Of a DNA stretch of 12,026 bases, positions 1 through 7,016 are shown one piece after another (position 1 is the first letter of the stretch; each line of letters opens with the position of its first letter). Source of the DNA: DATADD01 sp046262355 (GTDB taxonomy: Bacteria > Actinomycetota > CADDZG01 > WHSQ01); assembly GCA_046262355.1 (NCBI GenBank), contig JBHEMX010000029.1:1-12026 (forward strand). The letters run 5' to 3'. Below the pieces are notes generated by a model that was not told where the DNA came from, did not search any database, and saw only the letters and a list, made by a program, of their open reading frames with translations. The translations under genes were made by a program, and so were the position numbers.

Positions 1-49
1 AGCAACCAGGGCGGCACTGCGCGGTGAGGGCAAGGCGCGAGGAGTCGTG

Positions 50-66
50 CGTACCCGCAGGGTACG
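50..66. other. short perfect hairpin downstream of the AAC(3) gene
   Basis: The arms CGTACCC (50-56) and GGGTACG (60-66) are perfectly complementary around a 3-nt loop (GCA). The structure lies about 70 nt past the stop codon of the minus-strand acetyltransferase gene, so it could protect or end that transcript. There is no T-run on either side, so it is not a canonical intrinsic terminator. I see no gene in positions 1-137; the open frames there have no convincing start, ribosome site or family resemblance. Confidence 0.3.
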
Positions 67-137
67 TGCGCGACGAGCAACGCAGCCATCGCCGATGCAG
101 GGCCGTTCTGGGGCGACGGGACTTACGCAAAGGTGCA

Positions 138-968
138 CTAGCGGTTGCGCTCCATCCACTGCACGGCGTAGTCGACGACCTCGCGCTGTCGCATGAGACG
201 GGCTTCGGCAAGGCCGATCCGTCCGCGTCTCACGCTTCCCGCTTCGATCTCGAGGTCCGCACCGATGCGCGTGAAGTCTTCCTCGTTGATGTCGACGTCG
301 TCGAACTCCACCCACCGTCTGACGCCGTCGATGGATACCGGCGCGCCGTTGCGCGCGAGGCGCTTGCCGCTAAAGGAAGCGCGGTACTCGGCGAGGTGGA
401 GAGACGTGTTGTTCGAGTGACCGACGCCGAGTAGGAGGACGTGCCCGTCGAGCTCGTAGATGCGCGCCAGCGGCGAGCCCTCCCCAAGACCGAACTCGAG
501 GCTGTGATCGCCGGCGATGTCGTCCGCATGACGCCCCCAGGCTACGAAAGAGTCTTGAGGATGCCGGCTACGCACCACGCCTTTCTGCTTGCGGAAGCAT
601 TCAGGGATCGCACCCATGCCGCGGGTCGGCGTGAGATCGGCATCGAACGCGGGGGTGTCCGAACGGATGAGGTCCCACCACGATGCCGGAACGGGTGGGT
701 GCTTCCACGCCGCGGGATCCGAGAGCTCCGCCGTGAAGGCGGGCATGACCACCGTGCCCGAGGGCCCCACGGCTTCCTCGAGGGCGAGCACCACCGCATG
801 GGCTCCTCCGGCGACATAGCCCAGCGACGAGAGAGAGGAGTGCACGAGCAGCGACATCCCGTCGGCGACGCCGAGCCTGTGCAGGTCCCGCGTCAACGAG
901 CTCACCGTCGCCGGAGACGACGTTCGTTCGATGCGCTCCGCCTCGTTCATGACCATTGGATAACGCAC
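138..968 (-). CDS. AAC(3)-family aminoglycoside N-acetyltransferase-like protein
   Basis: This encodes a cytosolic 276-residue acetyl-CoA-dependent N-acetyltransferase of the antibiotic-acetyltransferase (AAC(3)) superfamily. Characterised members acetylate the 3-amino group of 2-deoxystreptamine aminoglycosides; others (YokD or FrbF type) act elsewhere or have unknown substrates. Visible family features are HSSLSSLG (43-50) followed by the G-rich cofactor segment, GPSGTVVMPAF (68-78), RHPQDSFVAWG (135-145) and the NNTSLHLAEYR block (186-196), which carries the histidine expected at the active site (H191). Length is normal for the family. The GTG start at 968 is preferred because GAGGGAAGG (984-976) sits 7 nt upstream; the in-frame ATGs at 956 and 950 are too far from it. 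It is divergent from the TauE/SafE pair with only 28 nt between the start codons, so the control regions overlap. The family call is firm. Whether it confers aminoglycoside resistance cannot be told from sequence, and nothing nearby suggests a mobile resistance cassette. Confidence 0.9.
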   Translation of the reverse strand: MRYPMVMNEAERIERTSSPATVSSLTRDLHRLGVADGMSLLVHSSLSSLGYVAGGAHAVVLALEEAVGPSGTVVMPAFTAELSDPAAWKHPPVPASWWDLIRSDTPAFDADLTPTRGMGAIPECFRKQKGVVRSRHPQDSFVAWGRHADDIAGDHSLEFGLGEGSPLARIYELDGHVLLLGVGHSNNTSLHLAEYRASFSGKRLARNGAPVSIDGVRRWVEFDDVDINEEDFTRIGADLEIEAGSVRRGRIGLAEARLMRQREVVDYAVQWMERNR

Positions 969-975
969 GCGGCGG

Positions 976-984
976 CCTTCCCTC
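976..984 (-). promoter_or_regulatory. Shine-Dalgarno site fixing the GTG start of the AAC(3) gene
   Basis: Read on the minus strand this is GAGGGAAGG, 7 nt before the GTG at 968. It is the only good ribosome site near the candidate starts, and it decides GTG 968 over ATG 956 and ATG 950. It lies inside the 28-nt gap shared with the divergent TauE gene, whose own GTG (997) has no comparable site. Confidence 0.6.
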
Positions 985-996
985 TACCATGCGCCG

Positions 997-1368
997 GTGA
1001 AGGATCATGCTTGGGCACGCATCGTCTCCGCGCTCGTCATCGGAGTGGTCGCCGGAGTCCTGAGCGGGCTCTTGGGCGTCGGCGGTGGGATCATCATGGT
1101 CCCGCTTCTCGTGGGCGTCGCAAGCCTCAGCCAGCATCAGGCGCACGCCACATCGCTCGCCGCCATCGTTCCGATTGCGGCGGTCGGTGCGTTGCGCTTC
1201 GCCGTCACCGGGACCCTCGACCTCCTCGTCGCCGGCCTCCTCGCGGCCGGGAGCCTCATCGGTGCACCTCTCGGGGCTCGACTCATGGCGCGCACGCGCG
1301 AGGCGTCGCTGAAGCTTCTCTTCGGACTACTGATCATCGCGTTCGCGATGCAGCTGCTGTGGCCGTGA
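997..1368 (+). CDS. half-size TauE/SafE (TSUP) family membrane protein, first of a pair
   Basis: This is an integral membrane protein of 123 residues resembling one repeat of the TauE/SafE (TSUP) carriers, which move sulfite, sulfonates or other small organic anions. Usual members are about 240-270 residues with two homologous four-helix repeats; this gene has only one. Hydrophobic segments lie at about 9-40, 52-71, 74-95 and 105-122. The repeat signature is GVLSGLLGVGGGIIMVP (20-36), followed by ATSLAAIVP (51-59). The start is GTG 997. No in-frame ATG or clear ribosome site is present, and the ATG at 989 opens a different frame that stops at once. The stop overlaps the GTG of the next gene by 4 nt (GTGA, 1365-1368), so translation is probably coupled. 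Substrate unknown; it most likely works together with its neighbour. Confidence 0.8.
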   Translation: MKDHAWARIVSALVIGVVAGVLSGLLGVGGGIIMVPLLVGVASLSQHQAHATSLAAIVPIAAVGALRFAVTGTLDLLVAGLLAAGSLIGAPLGARLMARTREASLKLLFGLLIIAFAMQLLWP

Positions 1369-1766
1369 GCGTGGAGTTCGCCGTTGTCGTGGTCGCCGCG
1401 GGAGTCCTCGTCGGCGTCCTCTCGGCTCTGTTCGGCGTCGGCGGTGGCTTGCTCATGGTGCCGTTCATGGTGCTCGTTCTCAGCGAGGACCAGCACGTCG
1501 CCGAGGGCACATCGTTACTCGTGATCGTCCCCACTGCGGTGGCGGGCGTGCTCGCCCATGCGCGCAACCGATTCGTGTCCTTCCGTCACGCGGCACCGCT
1601 CGCCCTCGGAGGGATCGGAGGCGTCTACGTTGGAGCCACGATCGCCCTGCGCACCAAGCCCGAGCAACTCCAGCTCATCTTCGGCATCTTTCTCGCGGTG
1701 ATGGGACTGAAGAACGTCGTCGACGCCGTGCGGCAGTTGATGGATCGGCGCCGCACCCGCCGATAG
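1365..1766 (+). CDS. half-size TauE/SafE (TSUP) family membrane protein, second of a pair
   Basis: This is a 133-residue membrane protein collinear with the preceding one along nearly its whole length. GVLSALFGVGGGLLMVP (17-33) matches the partner's signature, GTSLLVIVP (48-56) matches ATSLAAIVP, and QLIFGIFLAVMGL (103-115) matches the partner's last helix. Hydrophobic segments lie at about 5-39, 48-66, 77-96 and 102-120. Unlike the partner, it has a strongly basic loop (HARNRFVSFRHA, 65-76) and a very basic C-terminus (MDRRRTRR), both likely cytoplasmic. The GTG at 1365 overlaps the upstream stop by 4 nt; GTG 1359 and GTG 1371 are alternatives. The two genes probably form one heteromeric TSUP carrier from halves that are fused in most bacteria. 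Substrate unknown. Confidence 0.8.
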   Translation: MSVEFAVVVVAAGVLVGVLSALFGVGGGLLMVPFMVLVLSEDQHVAEGTSLLVIVPTAVAGVLAHARNRFVSFRHAAPLALGGIGGVYVGATIALRTKPEQLQLIFGIFLAVMGLKNVVDAVRQLMDRRRTRR

Positions 1767-1794
1767 CGCGCCCCGCTGCAGTGACGACCGCCTC

Positions 1795-1821
1795 TTGTCC
1801 TCGGCGACGCGTTGCTATATG
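1795..1821 (+). promoter_or_regulatory. possible sigma-70-like promoter for the NTF2-like/PKD pair
   Basis: A -35-like TTGTCC (1795-1800) and a -10-like TATATG (1816-1821) are separated by 15 nt, in the 94-nt gap between the TauE pair and the TTG at 1861. The spacing is slightly short. The A/T-rich patch is the only one in this gap. Confidence 0.3.
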
Positions 1822-1860
1822 ACGTATCAGGGTTAGGGCTCAAGCAGTGGGGGCGGACGC

Positions 1861-2472
1861 TTGCTTGAAACGCAGGACCTATCGACGGCCGTGCGACCGA
1901 ACTCGCCGCGCGCCCGTGGGGCGCTGCCTCCGGTCCTTACCTTTTTCGCGCTCGTCGCGATCGTCGGGGTTGTAACGCTGCTCGCGTCCATGGATCCCGG
2001 CCGAAACATCGGCGGGAGCGCCCTCGGGAGGGCCGAATCGGCTTCCGCTCGTCCGAAGGTTGCCCCCGTGGCCGAGGACGACGCGCTGCGAGAGTTTCGC
2101 GCTCTCGAGGACCTTTGGGTCCGGGCCTACCGGCAAAGGGACGAGACGCTGGTGAAGCTGTTCGCCGCGCCCGATGCGCCGACGTCCTTCGGAGCGATCG
2201 GCGCAGAGATCCGGCAGCTGCGCAACGACGGCGTCCTCTACAGGACCCGGCTCAGCCAGCAGGAACTCGAGCTGGTGTCCGGCGACGCCACCGGGATCAC
2301 GCTCGAGGAGCACGTGACTCGCACCTCGCGCTTCATCGATGAACGCACCGGCAGGGACATCACGCAGCGACGCGAGCCGCAGAGGCTCACGATCGAGTGG
2401 ACGATCCGTCGCTACCCCGAGGGTTGGCGCATCTTCAAGAGCGTCATCACGGCAGCGCGGACCGCCCGATGA
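1861..2472 (+). CDS. membrane-anchored protein with NTF2-like C-terminal domain, function unknown
   Basis: This 203-residue protein has a basic, proline-rich N-terminus, a single membrane helix at about 23-43 (PPVLTFFALVAIVGVVTLLA), a low-complexity linker (50-72), and a globular C-terminal region (74-200). That region starts with a long helix (ALREFRALEDLWVRAYRQRD) and ends in beta-type segments around RLTIEWTIRRYPEGWRIFKSVI. This pattern is typical of NTF2-like/SnoaL-type folds in extracytoplasmic anchored proteins. By the positive-inside rule, the folded domain is outside. The start is TTG 1861, with GGGGGCGG about 4 nt upstream; GTG 1891 is the alternative. The stop overlaps the ATG of the PKD gene by 4 nt (ATGA), so the two are co-translated. 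I do not recognise a specific family; the fold assignment rests on overall pattern only. Confidence 0.65.
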   Translation: MLETQDLSTAVRPNSPRARGALPPVLTFFALVAIVGVVTLLASMDPGRNIGGSALGRAESASARPKVAPVAEDDALREFRALEDLWVRAYRQRDETLVKLFAAPDAPTSFGAIGAEIRQLRNDGVLYRTRLSQQELELVSGDATGITLEEHVTRTSRFIDERTGRDITQRREPQRLTIEWTIRRYPEGWRIFKSVITAARTAR

Positions 2473-3308
2473 CGCGCGTCCGAGCCGTTTGCTTGTTCGC
2501 CGTAGTCATCGTTCTGGTGATGCCGGCGCGCGCTACGGCGCGAGGCAGCGCCGGCATCGTGCGGACCGGACACGATGCGCGCGTAAGGGCCCTCGCTCAG
2601 CGTTACACGCTGGAGCAGCGGAACGGCCCCTCGTCGTATGCCGCCGCGGCGTCCACGCCCGCATATCCCCCGAGCGCGAGCGGAACCGCAGGCATGCCCG
2701 CGCTCGTCGACGACTTCTCTTCCGTCGAGAGCTTCGAGCCTCAACCGTGCCCGCGCCGGCGCGTCGGCGGGACGTGGGGCAGCACGCTCTCGTTCTGCGT
2801 GAGCGGTCCCTCGGTTCGGAGCGGCGCGAGCGGCCCGGGACGGAGGCAGGCCGCATCGCCCTTCTCCGTGGCCCGCATCCTCGCCGACCGCGCCCTCGCC
2901 CTTGCCCCCAAGCCGCGCATCCAGGTCGCACCCGCGCGCGCCGGATTGACCGGTCTCGATTCCTACTTCTGGCTCGATCCGTCCGAGCCCATTCGGGCGT
3001 CCGCCGGCGTGGGCGGGCTGGTCGTCGCGGCAGAGGCGCGCCCGGTGCAGTACGTGTGGGACTTCGGGGACGGCGACGAGCGCGTCACCTCCGATCCTGG
3101 ACGCCCGTGGGCGAGCGGGCGTGTGGGAAGCATCTCGCACCTCTATGAGACGCGCGGCAGCTACGACCTCTCGGTCGAACAGATCTGGGAGGCGCGCTGG
3201 CGCATCGCCGGCGGCGCCTGGCGCACGCTCGGTCTCTTCTCGAACTCGGACGCGCGCGCCTATGGCGTCAGGCAGGTGGTCCCCGTCCTCGTTCCCTCGC
3301 TCGGGTGA
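2469..3308 (+). CDS. secreted PKD-domain protein
   Basis: This 279-residue exported protein has a signal peptide (about 1-25: basic start, hydrophobic VCLFAVVIVLVMPA, then small residues ARATARG). A low-complexity Ser/Pro/Ala-rich stretch follows (50-135) with two cysteines, C94 and C110, that could pair. The C-terminal PKD-like immunoglobulin fold (about 158-275) shows the hallmark WDFGDGD (197-203) and HLYETRGSYDLSV (224-236). PKD domains generally mediate protein or polysaccharide contacts at the cell surface. From memory, similar domains beginning with a GL-x-(S/T)-x-x-W-like motif occur in actinobacterial surface or pilus-associated proteins; I cannot verify that here. The ATG at 2469 overlaps the previous stop by 4 nt, so this protein and the NTF2-like protein probably act together at the envelope. 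Its TGA directly abuts the TAG of the opposite-strand SRPBCC gene. Confidence 0.75.
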   Translation: MTRVRAVCLFAVVIVLVMPARATARGSAGIVRTGHDARVRALAQRYTLEQRNGPSSYAAAASTPAYPPSASGTAGMPALVDDFSSVESFEPQPCPRRRVGGTWGSTLSFCVSGPSVRSGASGPGRRQAASPFSVARILADRALALAPKPRIQVAPARAGLTGLDSYFWLDPSEPIRASAGVGGLVVAAEARPVQYVWDFGDGDERVTSDPGRPWASGRVGSISHLYETRGSYDLSVEQIWEARWRIAGGAWRTLGLFSNSDARAYGVRQVVPVLVPSLG

Positions 3309-3770
3309 CTAACCGGCCGAGCGCACCCGCACCAGGCTCGCGAGCACCCTGAGGTCGCGCCTGAAGATACGTGTCATCAGAGGCTTGAGGGCGACCAGTC
3401 CGACGGCGCCGACGGGGCCGAGCGGCGGGTGCAGCTCCTCGCGCCACAAGATGTGTGTGCGCCGGGGCGCGAGCTGGGTGAGGTGAAGGTCACCTCGGCC
3501 TGAGACCCACCCTTCGTGCGCTATCGCCAGATGCCGGTTGGGCTCCCAGGCGACGACCCTCACGACATCGCGCGTCGAGATGCCGCCGATCTTCACGGTC
3601 GCCAGCGCCTCCACGCCCACGCCTTCCCGCCGCTCCGAGAGGACTACGAAGTCCGACGCCTCGAGCATCCAGTCGTCCTGGTGCTCCCAGTCCGTGATGA
3701 GCTCCCAAACGACCCCCGGTGGGCCCGAAACGGTCTCGACCATCGTCATCACGACGCTTCGGGGCGACAT
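3309..3770 (-). CDS. SRPBCC (START/Bet v1-like) superfamily protein
   Basis: This 153-residue cytosolic protein belongs to the SRPBCC ligand-binding superfamily (polyketide cyclase/dehydrase and lipid-transport type). The N-terminal beta strand and first helix read ETVSGPPGVVWELITDWEHQ (12-31), with the typical VWxxITDWExxxxW pattern. It continues through the beta sheet (VGVEALATVKIGG, RDVVRVVAWEPNRHLAIAHEG) to a long C-terminal helix (about 122-150). The pocket would bind a hydrophobic small molecule; the ligand is unknown. The ATG at 3770 lies 5 nt after the gatB stop, so this is the last gene of the gatCAB operon, though co-transcription does not imply a role in tRNA amidation. A second possible start is ATG at residue 8. 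Its stop codon abuts that of the convergent PKD gene. The family is fairly sure; the function is not known. Confidence 0.8.
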   Translation of the reverse strand: MSPRSVVMTMVETVSGPPGVVWELITDWEHQDDWMLEASDFVVLSERREGVGVEALATVKIGGISTRDVVRVVAWEPNRHLAIAHEGWVSGRGDLHLTQLAPRRTHILWREELHPPLGPVGAVGLVALKPLMTRIFRRDLRVLASLVRVRSAG

Positions 3771-3775
3771 GGTCG

Positions 3776-5245
3776 CTAGGGAATGAGCTTCCGGCGGATC
3801 AGCTCGTTGACGAGTCCCGGGTTGGCCTGCCCACGGGTCTTCTTCATCACCCGACCGACGAGGAACCTTATGGTGTTGAGCTGGCCGGAGCGAACCTTGT
3901 CCGCGGCTTCCGCGTTCTCGGCGATCGCCTCCTCGACGGCACCCTCGAGCTCCCCGGCGTCCGAGATCTGCTCGAGTCCCTGCTGCGACGCGATCGCGCC
4001 GGGCTCTGCGCCGGTTTCGAACATCTCTGCCAGCACGCGTTTCGCCTGCTTGCCCGAGATCGTGCCCGCGTCGACGAGCGCCACGAGAGCGGCGAGGTGA
4101 GGAGGTGGGAAGCGCACCTGGTGGAGCTCGATCCCGGCTTCGTTGAGGAGCCCAAAGAGGTCGGCGATGATCCAGTTGACGATCTTCTTCGCATCGCCCT
4201 CGTACGCATGCGCGGCCGACTCGAACCACTCGGCGGTGGCGCGCGAGGCGGTGATGAGGGCGACGTCTTTCGCTCCGAGCCCGTAGCGCTTCAGGAATCG
4301 TTCGCGCCGCTGTGCCGGGAGCTCCGCCAGCGACTCCCGGATGTGCTCGATCCACCGCTCCGAGGGCTCGAGCGGCACGAGATCCGGCTCGGGGAAGTAC
4401 CGGTAGTCGAAGGCGTACTCCTTGGAGCGCAACGTCGACGTCGTGCCCGTCTTCTCGTCGAAGTGCCTCGTCTCCTGCACGAGCACCTCGCCTGCATCCA
4501 GCGCAGCGCCCTGGCGCTGCTGCTCGTACTCGAGGGCGCGCCCGACCGACCGGATCGAGTTCATGTTCTTGACCTCAACCTTCGTGCCGTGTTCGGTGTC
4601 GCCGGGCCGCCGCACCGAGACGTTGGCGTCGACGCGCAGCGAGCCTTCCTCCATCCTCACGTCCGACACTCCCAGCGACTCGAGCAAAGAGCGCAGCTCG
4701 CTCACGAAGGAGCGAGCCTCCGACGCAGAGGTGATGTCCGGCTCCGTCACGATCTCTACCAAGGGGGTGCCGGCTCGGTTGAAGTCCTCGAGCGAATACT
4801 CCGAATCCGCTATGCGTCCGGATCCCCCCACGTGTTGGGACTTGCCCGTGTCCTCCTCAAGATGAACGCGCGTGATGCCGACCCGCGTCGTTCCGGAATC
4901 ACCGGAGACGGCCAGGTAACCGCCCGAGCCCAGAGGCAGGTCGTACTGCGAGATCTGATAGTTCTTCGGCATGTCGGGATAGAAGTAGTTCTTGCGATGG
5001 AACAACGAGCGCTTGGCGATGCTGCAGTTGAGGGCCAGAGCGATCCGGACCGTGTGCTCGACGGCCCTCTCGTTTACCACGGGCAGCGAACCCGGAAGAC
5101 CGAGACACACCGGGCACGTGCGCGTGTTGGGGGCGCCCCCGAAGGCGACCGCGCAGCCGCAGAACATCTTGGAGGCCGTCGCGAGCTCGACGTGTATCTC
5201 GAGGCCGATCGTGGTCTCGTAGGTCTCCGTCATCGTCGACGTCAC
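3776..5245 (-). CDS. gatB: Asp-tRNA(Asn)/Glu-tRNA(Gln) amidotransferase subunit B
   Basis: GatB is the kinase/tRNA-binding subunit of the cytosolic GatCAB complex. It phosphorylates the side-chain carboxylate of Glu-tRNA(Gln) or Asp-tRNA(Asn), and uses ammonia from GatA to form Gln- or Asn-tRNA. The N-terminal catalytic cradle starts TIGLEIHVEL (12-21). The zinc-site cysteines are C29, C31, C44 and C47 (CGC...CPVCLG). Further hallmarks are HRKNYFYPDMPKNYQISQYD and the HLEEDTGKS stretch, then EVKNMNS, TRHFDE and YRYFPEPDL. The C-terminal helical YqeY-like tail ends MKKTRGQANPGLVNELIRRKL. With the GTG at 5245 it has 489 residues and overlaps the gatA stop by 4 nt (GTGA). The ATG at 5233 (485 residues) is an equally good candidate; neither has a strong ribosome site. 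All expected motifs are present, with no sign of decay. Confidence 0.96.
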   Translation of the reverse strand: MTSTMTETYETTIGLEIHVELATASKMFCGCAVAFGGAPNTRTCPVCLGLPGSLPVVNERAVEHTVRIALALNCSIAKRSLFHRKNYFYPDMPKNYQISQYDLPLGSGGYLAVSGDSGTTRVGITRVHLEEDTGKSQHVGGSGRIADSEYSLEDFNRAGTPLVEIVTEPDITSASEARSFVSELRSLLESLGVSDVRMEEGSLRVDANVSVRRPGDTEHGTKVEVKNMNSIRSVGRALEYEQQRQGAALDAGEVLVQETRHFDEKTGTTSTLRSKEYAFDYRYFPEPDLVPLEPSERWIEHIRESLAELPAQRRERFLKRYGLGAKDVALITASRATAEWFESAAHAYEGDAKKIVNWIIADLFGLLNEAGIELHQVRFPPPHLAALVALVDAGTISGKQAKRVLAEMFETGAEPGAIASQQGLEQISDAGELEGAVEEAIAENAEAADKVRSGQLNTIRFLVGRVMKKTRGQANPGLVNELIRRKLIP

Positions 5246-6717
5246 AGCGCCGGCCTGCCTTCGTTCGAGTTGATCCAGCCGAGGTCTTGTTCGAACGCAT
5301 GGGCCGCCCGGAACATCGTCGCCTCGTCGAGCGAGCGCGCGATCATCTGCAGCCCCACGGGCAGGCCATCGTCGGGCGAAGATCCGCATGGCACGCTCAT
5401 CGCAGCGTTGCCGGCGAGATTGACCGGCACGGTGTAGACGTCCGAGAGATACATCGAGAGCGGGTCGGCGACCCTCTCCCCGAGCTTGAACGCCGTCGTC
5501 GGCGAAGTCGGAGAGACGATGAGGTCGACCGCTGCGAAGGCGCGCTCCAGTTCCTCGATCATCAGCGTGCGAACCTTCTGCGCCCTGCCGTAGTAGGCGT
5601 CGTAGTAGCCCGCCGAGAGCGCGTAGGTGCCGAGCATGATGCGCCGTTTGACCTCTGCGCCGAAGCCCTCGGCGCGCGTGCGCGAGGTCATCGACACGAT
5701 GTCGTGCGCATCCTCCGTCCGCAGCCCGTAGCGCACGCCGTCGTAGCGAGCCAGGTTCGACGATGCCTCGGCGGGCGCGATCAGGTAGTAGGCCGAGATG
5801 CCAAACTGGAACGAAGGAAGCGACACCTCCTCGAGCGTCGCACCGAGCTTCTCCAGCCGCGTGTACGCCTCCTCTACCTTGGCCCTCACGCCGGGCTGCA
5901 TGCCCTCGCCGTGGAACTCGGCGACGATGCCGATCCGCATCCCGTCTATGCCCGCCTCGATGCCGTCCAAGTAGTCCGGTGCGCTCCCCGGTATCGAGGT
6001 CGAGTCCATCGGGTCATGGCCGGCGGCGCTGCCGAGCAACGCGGCGGCGTCCGCGACGGTGCGCGCCAGGGGGCCGGGCTGATCGAGCGACGACGCGAAC
6101 GCGACGACGCCGTAGCGCGATACGAGGCCGTAGGTCGGCTTGACGCCGACGACCCCGCACAGAGACGCAGGCTGGCGAACCGAGCCGCCCGTGTCCGTGC
6201 CCCACGCCCACGGCGCGCCGCCCGCGGCGACGAGCGCCGCAGAGCCCCCGCTCGAACCCCCGGGCACGCGTGCCGCGTCCCATGGGTTGCGAGTCGCAAA
6301 GAACCCAGAGTTCTCCGTCGAGGAACCCATGGCGAACTCGTCGAGGTTGAGCTTGCCGAGCATGGGGAGGCCGGCGTGGTCCCCGCGCGCCACGACCGTG
6401 GAGTCGTAGGGCGGCGTCCATCCGGCCAGGATCTTGGATCCGGCGGTGGTCGGGACGGCGCGCGTCACGAAGATGTCCTTGTAGGCGACGGGGACCCCGT
6501 CGAACGTCGATCTCGCCTGCCCCCTCGCACGGCGCTCGTCCGCAACGCGGGCTTGACCCAGCGCTCTCTCGGCGGTCGGTGCGAGGTAGGCCCGGATCGT
6601 CTCGTCGACCGCCTCCGAGCGCCGGATGAGGGCCTCGGTGAGCTCGACCGCGGACACCTCACCGGCGTGGAGCGAGCGCGCCAGCTCGCCCGCGGAGCGC
6701 CACAGCAGCTCGCTCAT
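5242..6717 (-). CDS. gatA: Asp-tRNA(Asn)/Glu-tRNA(Gln) amidotransferase subunit A
   Basis: GatA is the glutaminase subunit of GatCAB, an amidase-signature enzyme that releases ammonia from glutamine and channels it to GatB. The 491-residue product carries the full Ser-cisSer-Lys triad: K80 in GVPVAYKD, S155 in the PGGSSGGSAALVAAG block, and nucleophile S179 in GTDTGGSVRQPA. Other family landmarks are LGKLNLDEFAMGSSTENS (120-137), GVVGVKPTYGLVSRYG (188-203) and RIMLGTYALSAGYYDAYY. The ATG at 6717 overlaps the gatC stop by 4 nt (ATGA), and the 3' end overlaps gatB in the same way, so the three subunits are translationally coupled. The stretch VVARGDHAGLPMLGK departs from the more usual RLRxAGA form before the conserved LGK, but the frame is intact on both sides. 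The family assignment is certain. Confidence 0.97.
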   Translation of the reverse strand: MSELLWRSAGELARSLHAGEVSAVELTEALIRRSEAVDETIRAYLAPTAERALGQARVADERRARGQARSTFDGVPVAYKDIFVTRAVPTTAGSKILAGWTPPYDSTVVARGDHAGLPMLGKLNLDEFAMGSSTENSGFFATRNPWDAARVPGGSSGGSAALVAAGGAPWAWGTDTGGSVRQPASLCGVVGVKPTYGLVSRYGVVAFASSLDQPGPLARTVADAAALLGSAAGHDPMDSTSIPGSAPDYLDGIEAGIDGMRIGIVAEFHGEGMQPGVRAKVEEAYTRLEKLGATLEEVSLPSFQFGISAYYLIAPAEASSNLARYDGVRYGLRTEDAHDIVSMTSRTRAEGFGAEVKRRIMLGTYALSAGYYDAYYGRAQKVRTLMIEELERAFAAVDLIVSPTSPTTAFKLGERVADPLSMYLSDVYTVPVNLAGNAAMSVPCGSSPDDGLPVGLQMIARSLDEATMFRAAHAFEQDLGWINSNEGRPAL

Positions 6718-7007
6718 GGTTCCTCGATCAGACGAGGGACCCGGAAGCGTCCCTCGTCGGGATCGGGCGCGTTGGCGATCGCCTCCTCCTGGGACAGCGA
6801 CGGCCGCACCTCGTCGGGCCTCGTCACGTTGGCAAGCGGCAGGGCGTGGGCCGTCGGCGCGACGTCGTCCAGGTCGAGCGCCTGGATCCTCCCGGCATGC
6901 TCGAGGATGTCCGTCAGCTCCGCGCTCATCCGCTCCCTCTCGGCCTCGGAGAGGGCGAGTCGGGCGAGGCGCGCCACGTGATCGACCGCAGCCCTGTCGA
7001 TGCCCAT
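6714..7007 (-). CDS. gatC: Asp-tRNA(Asn)/Glu-tRNA(Gln) amidotransferase subunit C
   Basis: GatC is the small subunit that wraps around the GatA-GatB interface and stabilises GatA. At 97 residues it has the usual length. The N-terminal helical part reads VDHVARLARLALSEAERERM (8-27). Next come the ILEHAGRIQALDLDDVAPTAH segment (34-54) and a C-terminal extended arm (RPDEVRPSLSQEEAIANAPD, then FRVPRLIEE) that threads along GatA. It is the first gene of the gatC-gatA-gatB-SRPBCC operon and overlaps gatA by 4 nt. The start is ATG 7007. No Shine-Dalgarno is visible just upstream, whereas a TAGGAT -10-like box ends 9 nt before it, which suggests a leaderless or nearly leaderless message. Confidence 0.95.
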   Translation of the reverse strand: MGIDRAAVDHVARLARLALSEAERERMSAELTDILEHAGRIQALDLDDVAPTAHALPLANVTRPDEVRPSLSQEEAIANAPDPDEGRFRVPRLIEEP

Positions 7008-7016
7008 AACGGTCGC

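Noticed and set aside
441..1364. Upstream part of the open frame that continues into the second TauE half
   Set aside because: It lies antisense to the AAC(3) gene and then out of frame through the first TauE half. Protein-like sequence begins only at GTG 1365.
1715..1860. Possible tRNA or small RNA in the gap before the TTG gene
   Set aside because: No cloverleaf, no T-loop consensus and no paired acceptor ends were found.
3719..5437. Long plus-strand open frame (572 codons) opposite gatB
   Set aside because: It is antisense to an unambiguous gatB. The translation is arginine/leucine-rich with no family resemblance, a usual by-product of high GC.
5287..6981. Long plus-strand open frame (564 codons) opposite gatA and gatC
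   Set aside because: It is an antisense shadow of certain gat genes, with an Arg/His/Ala-rich translation and no ribosome site or motif.
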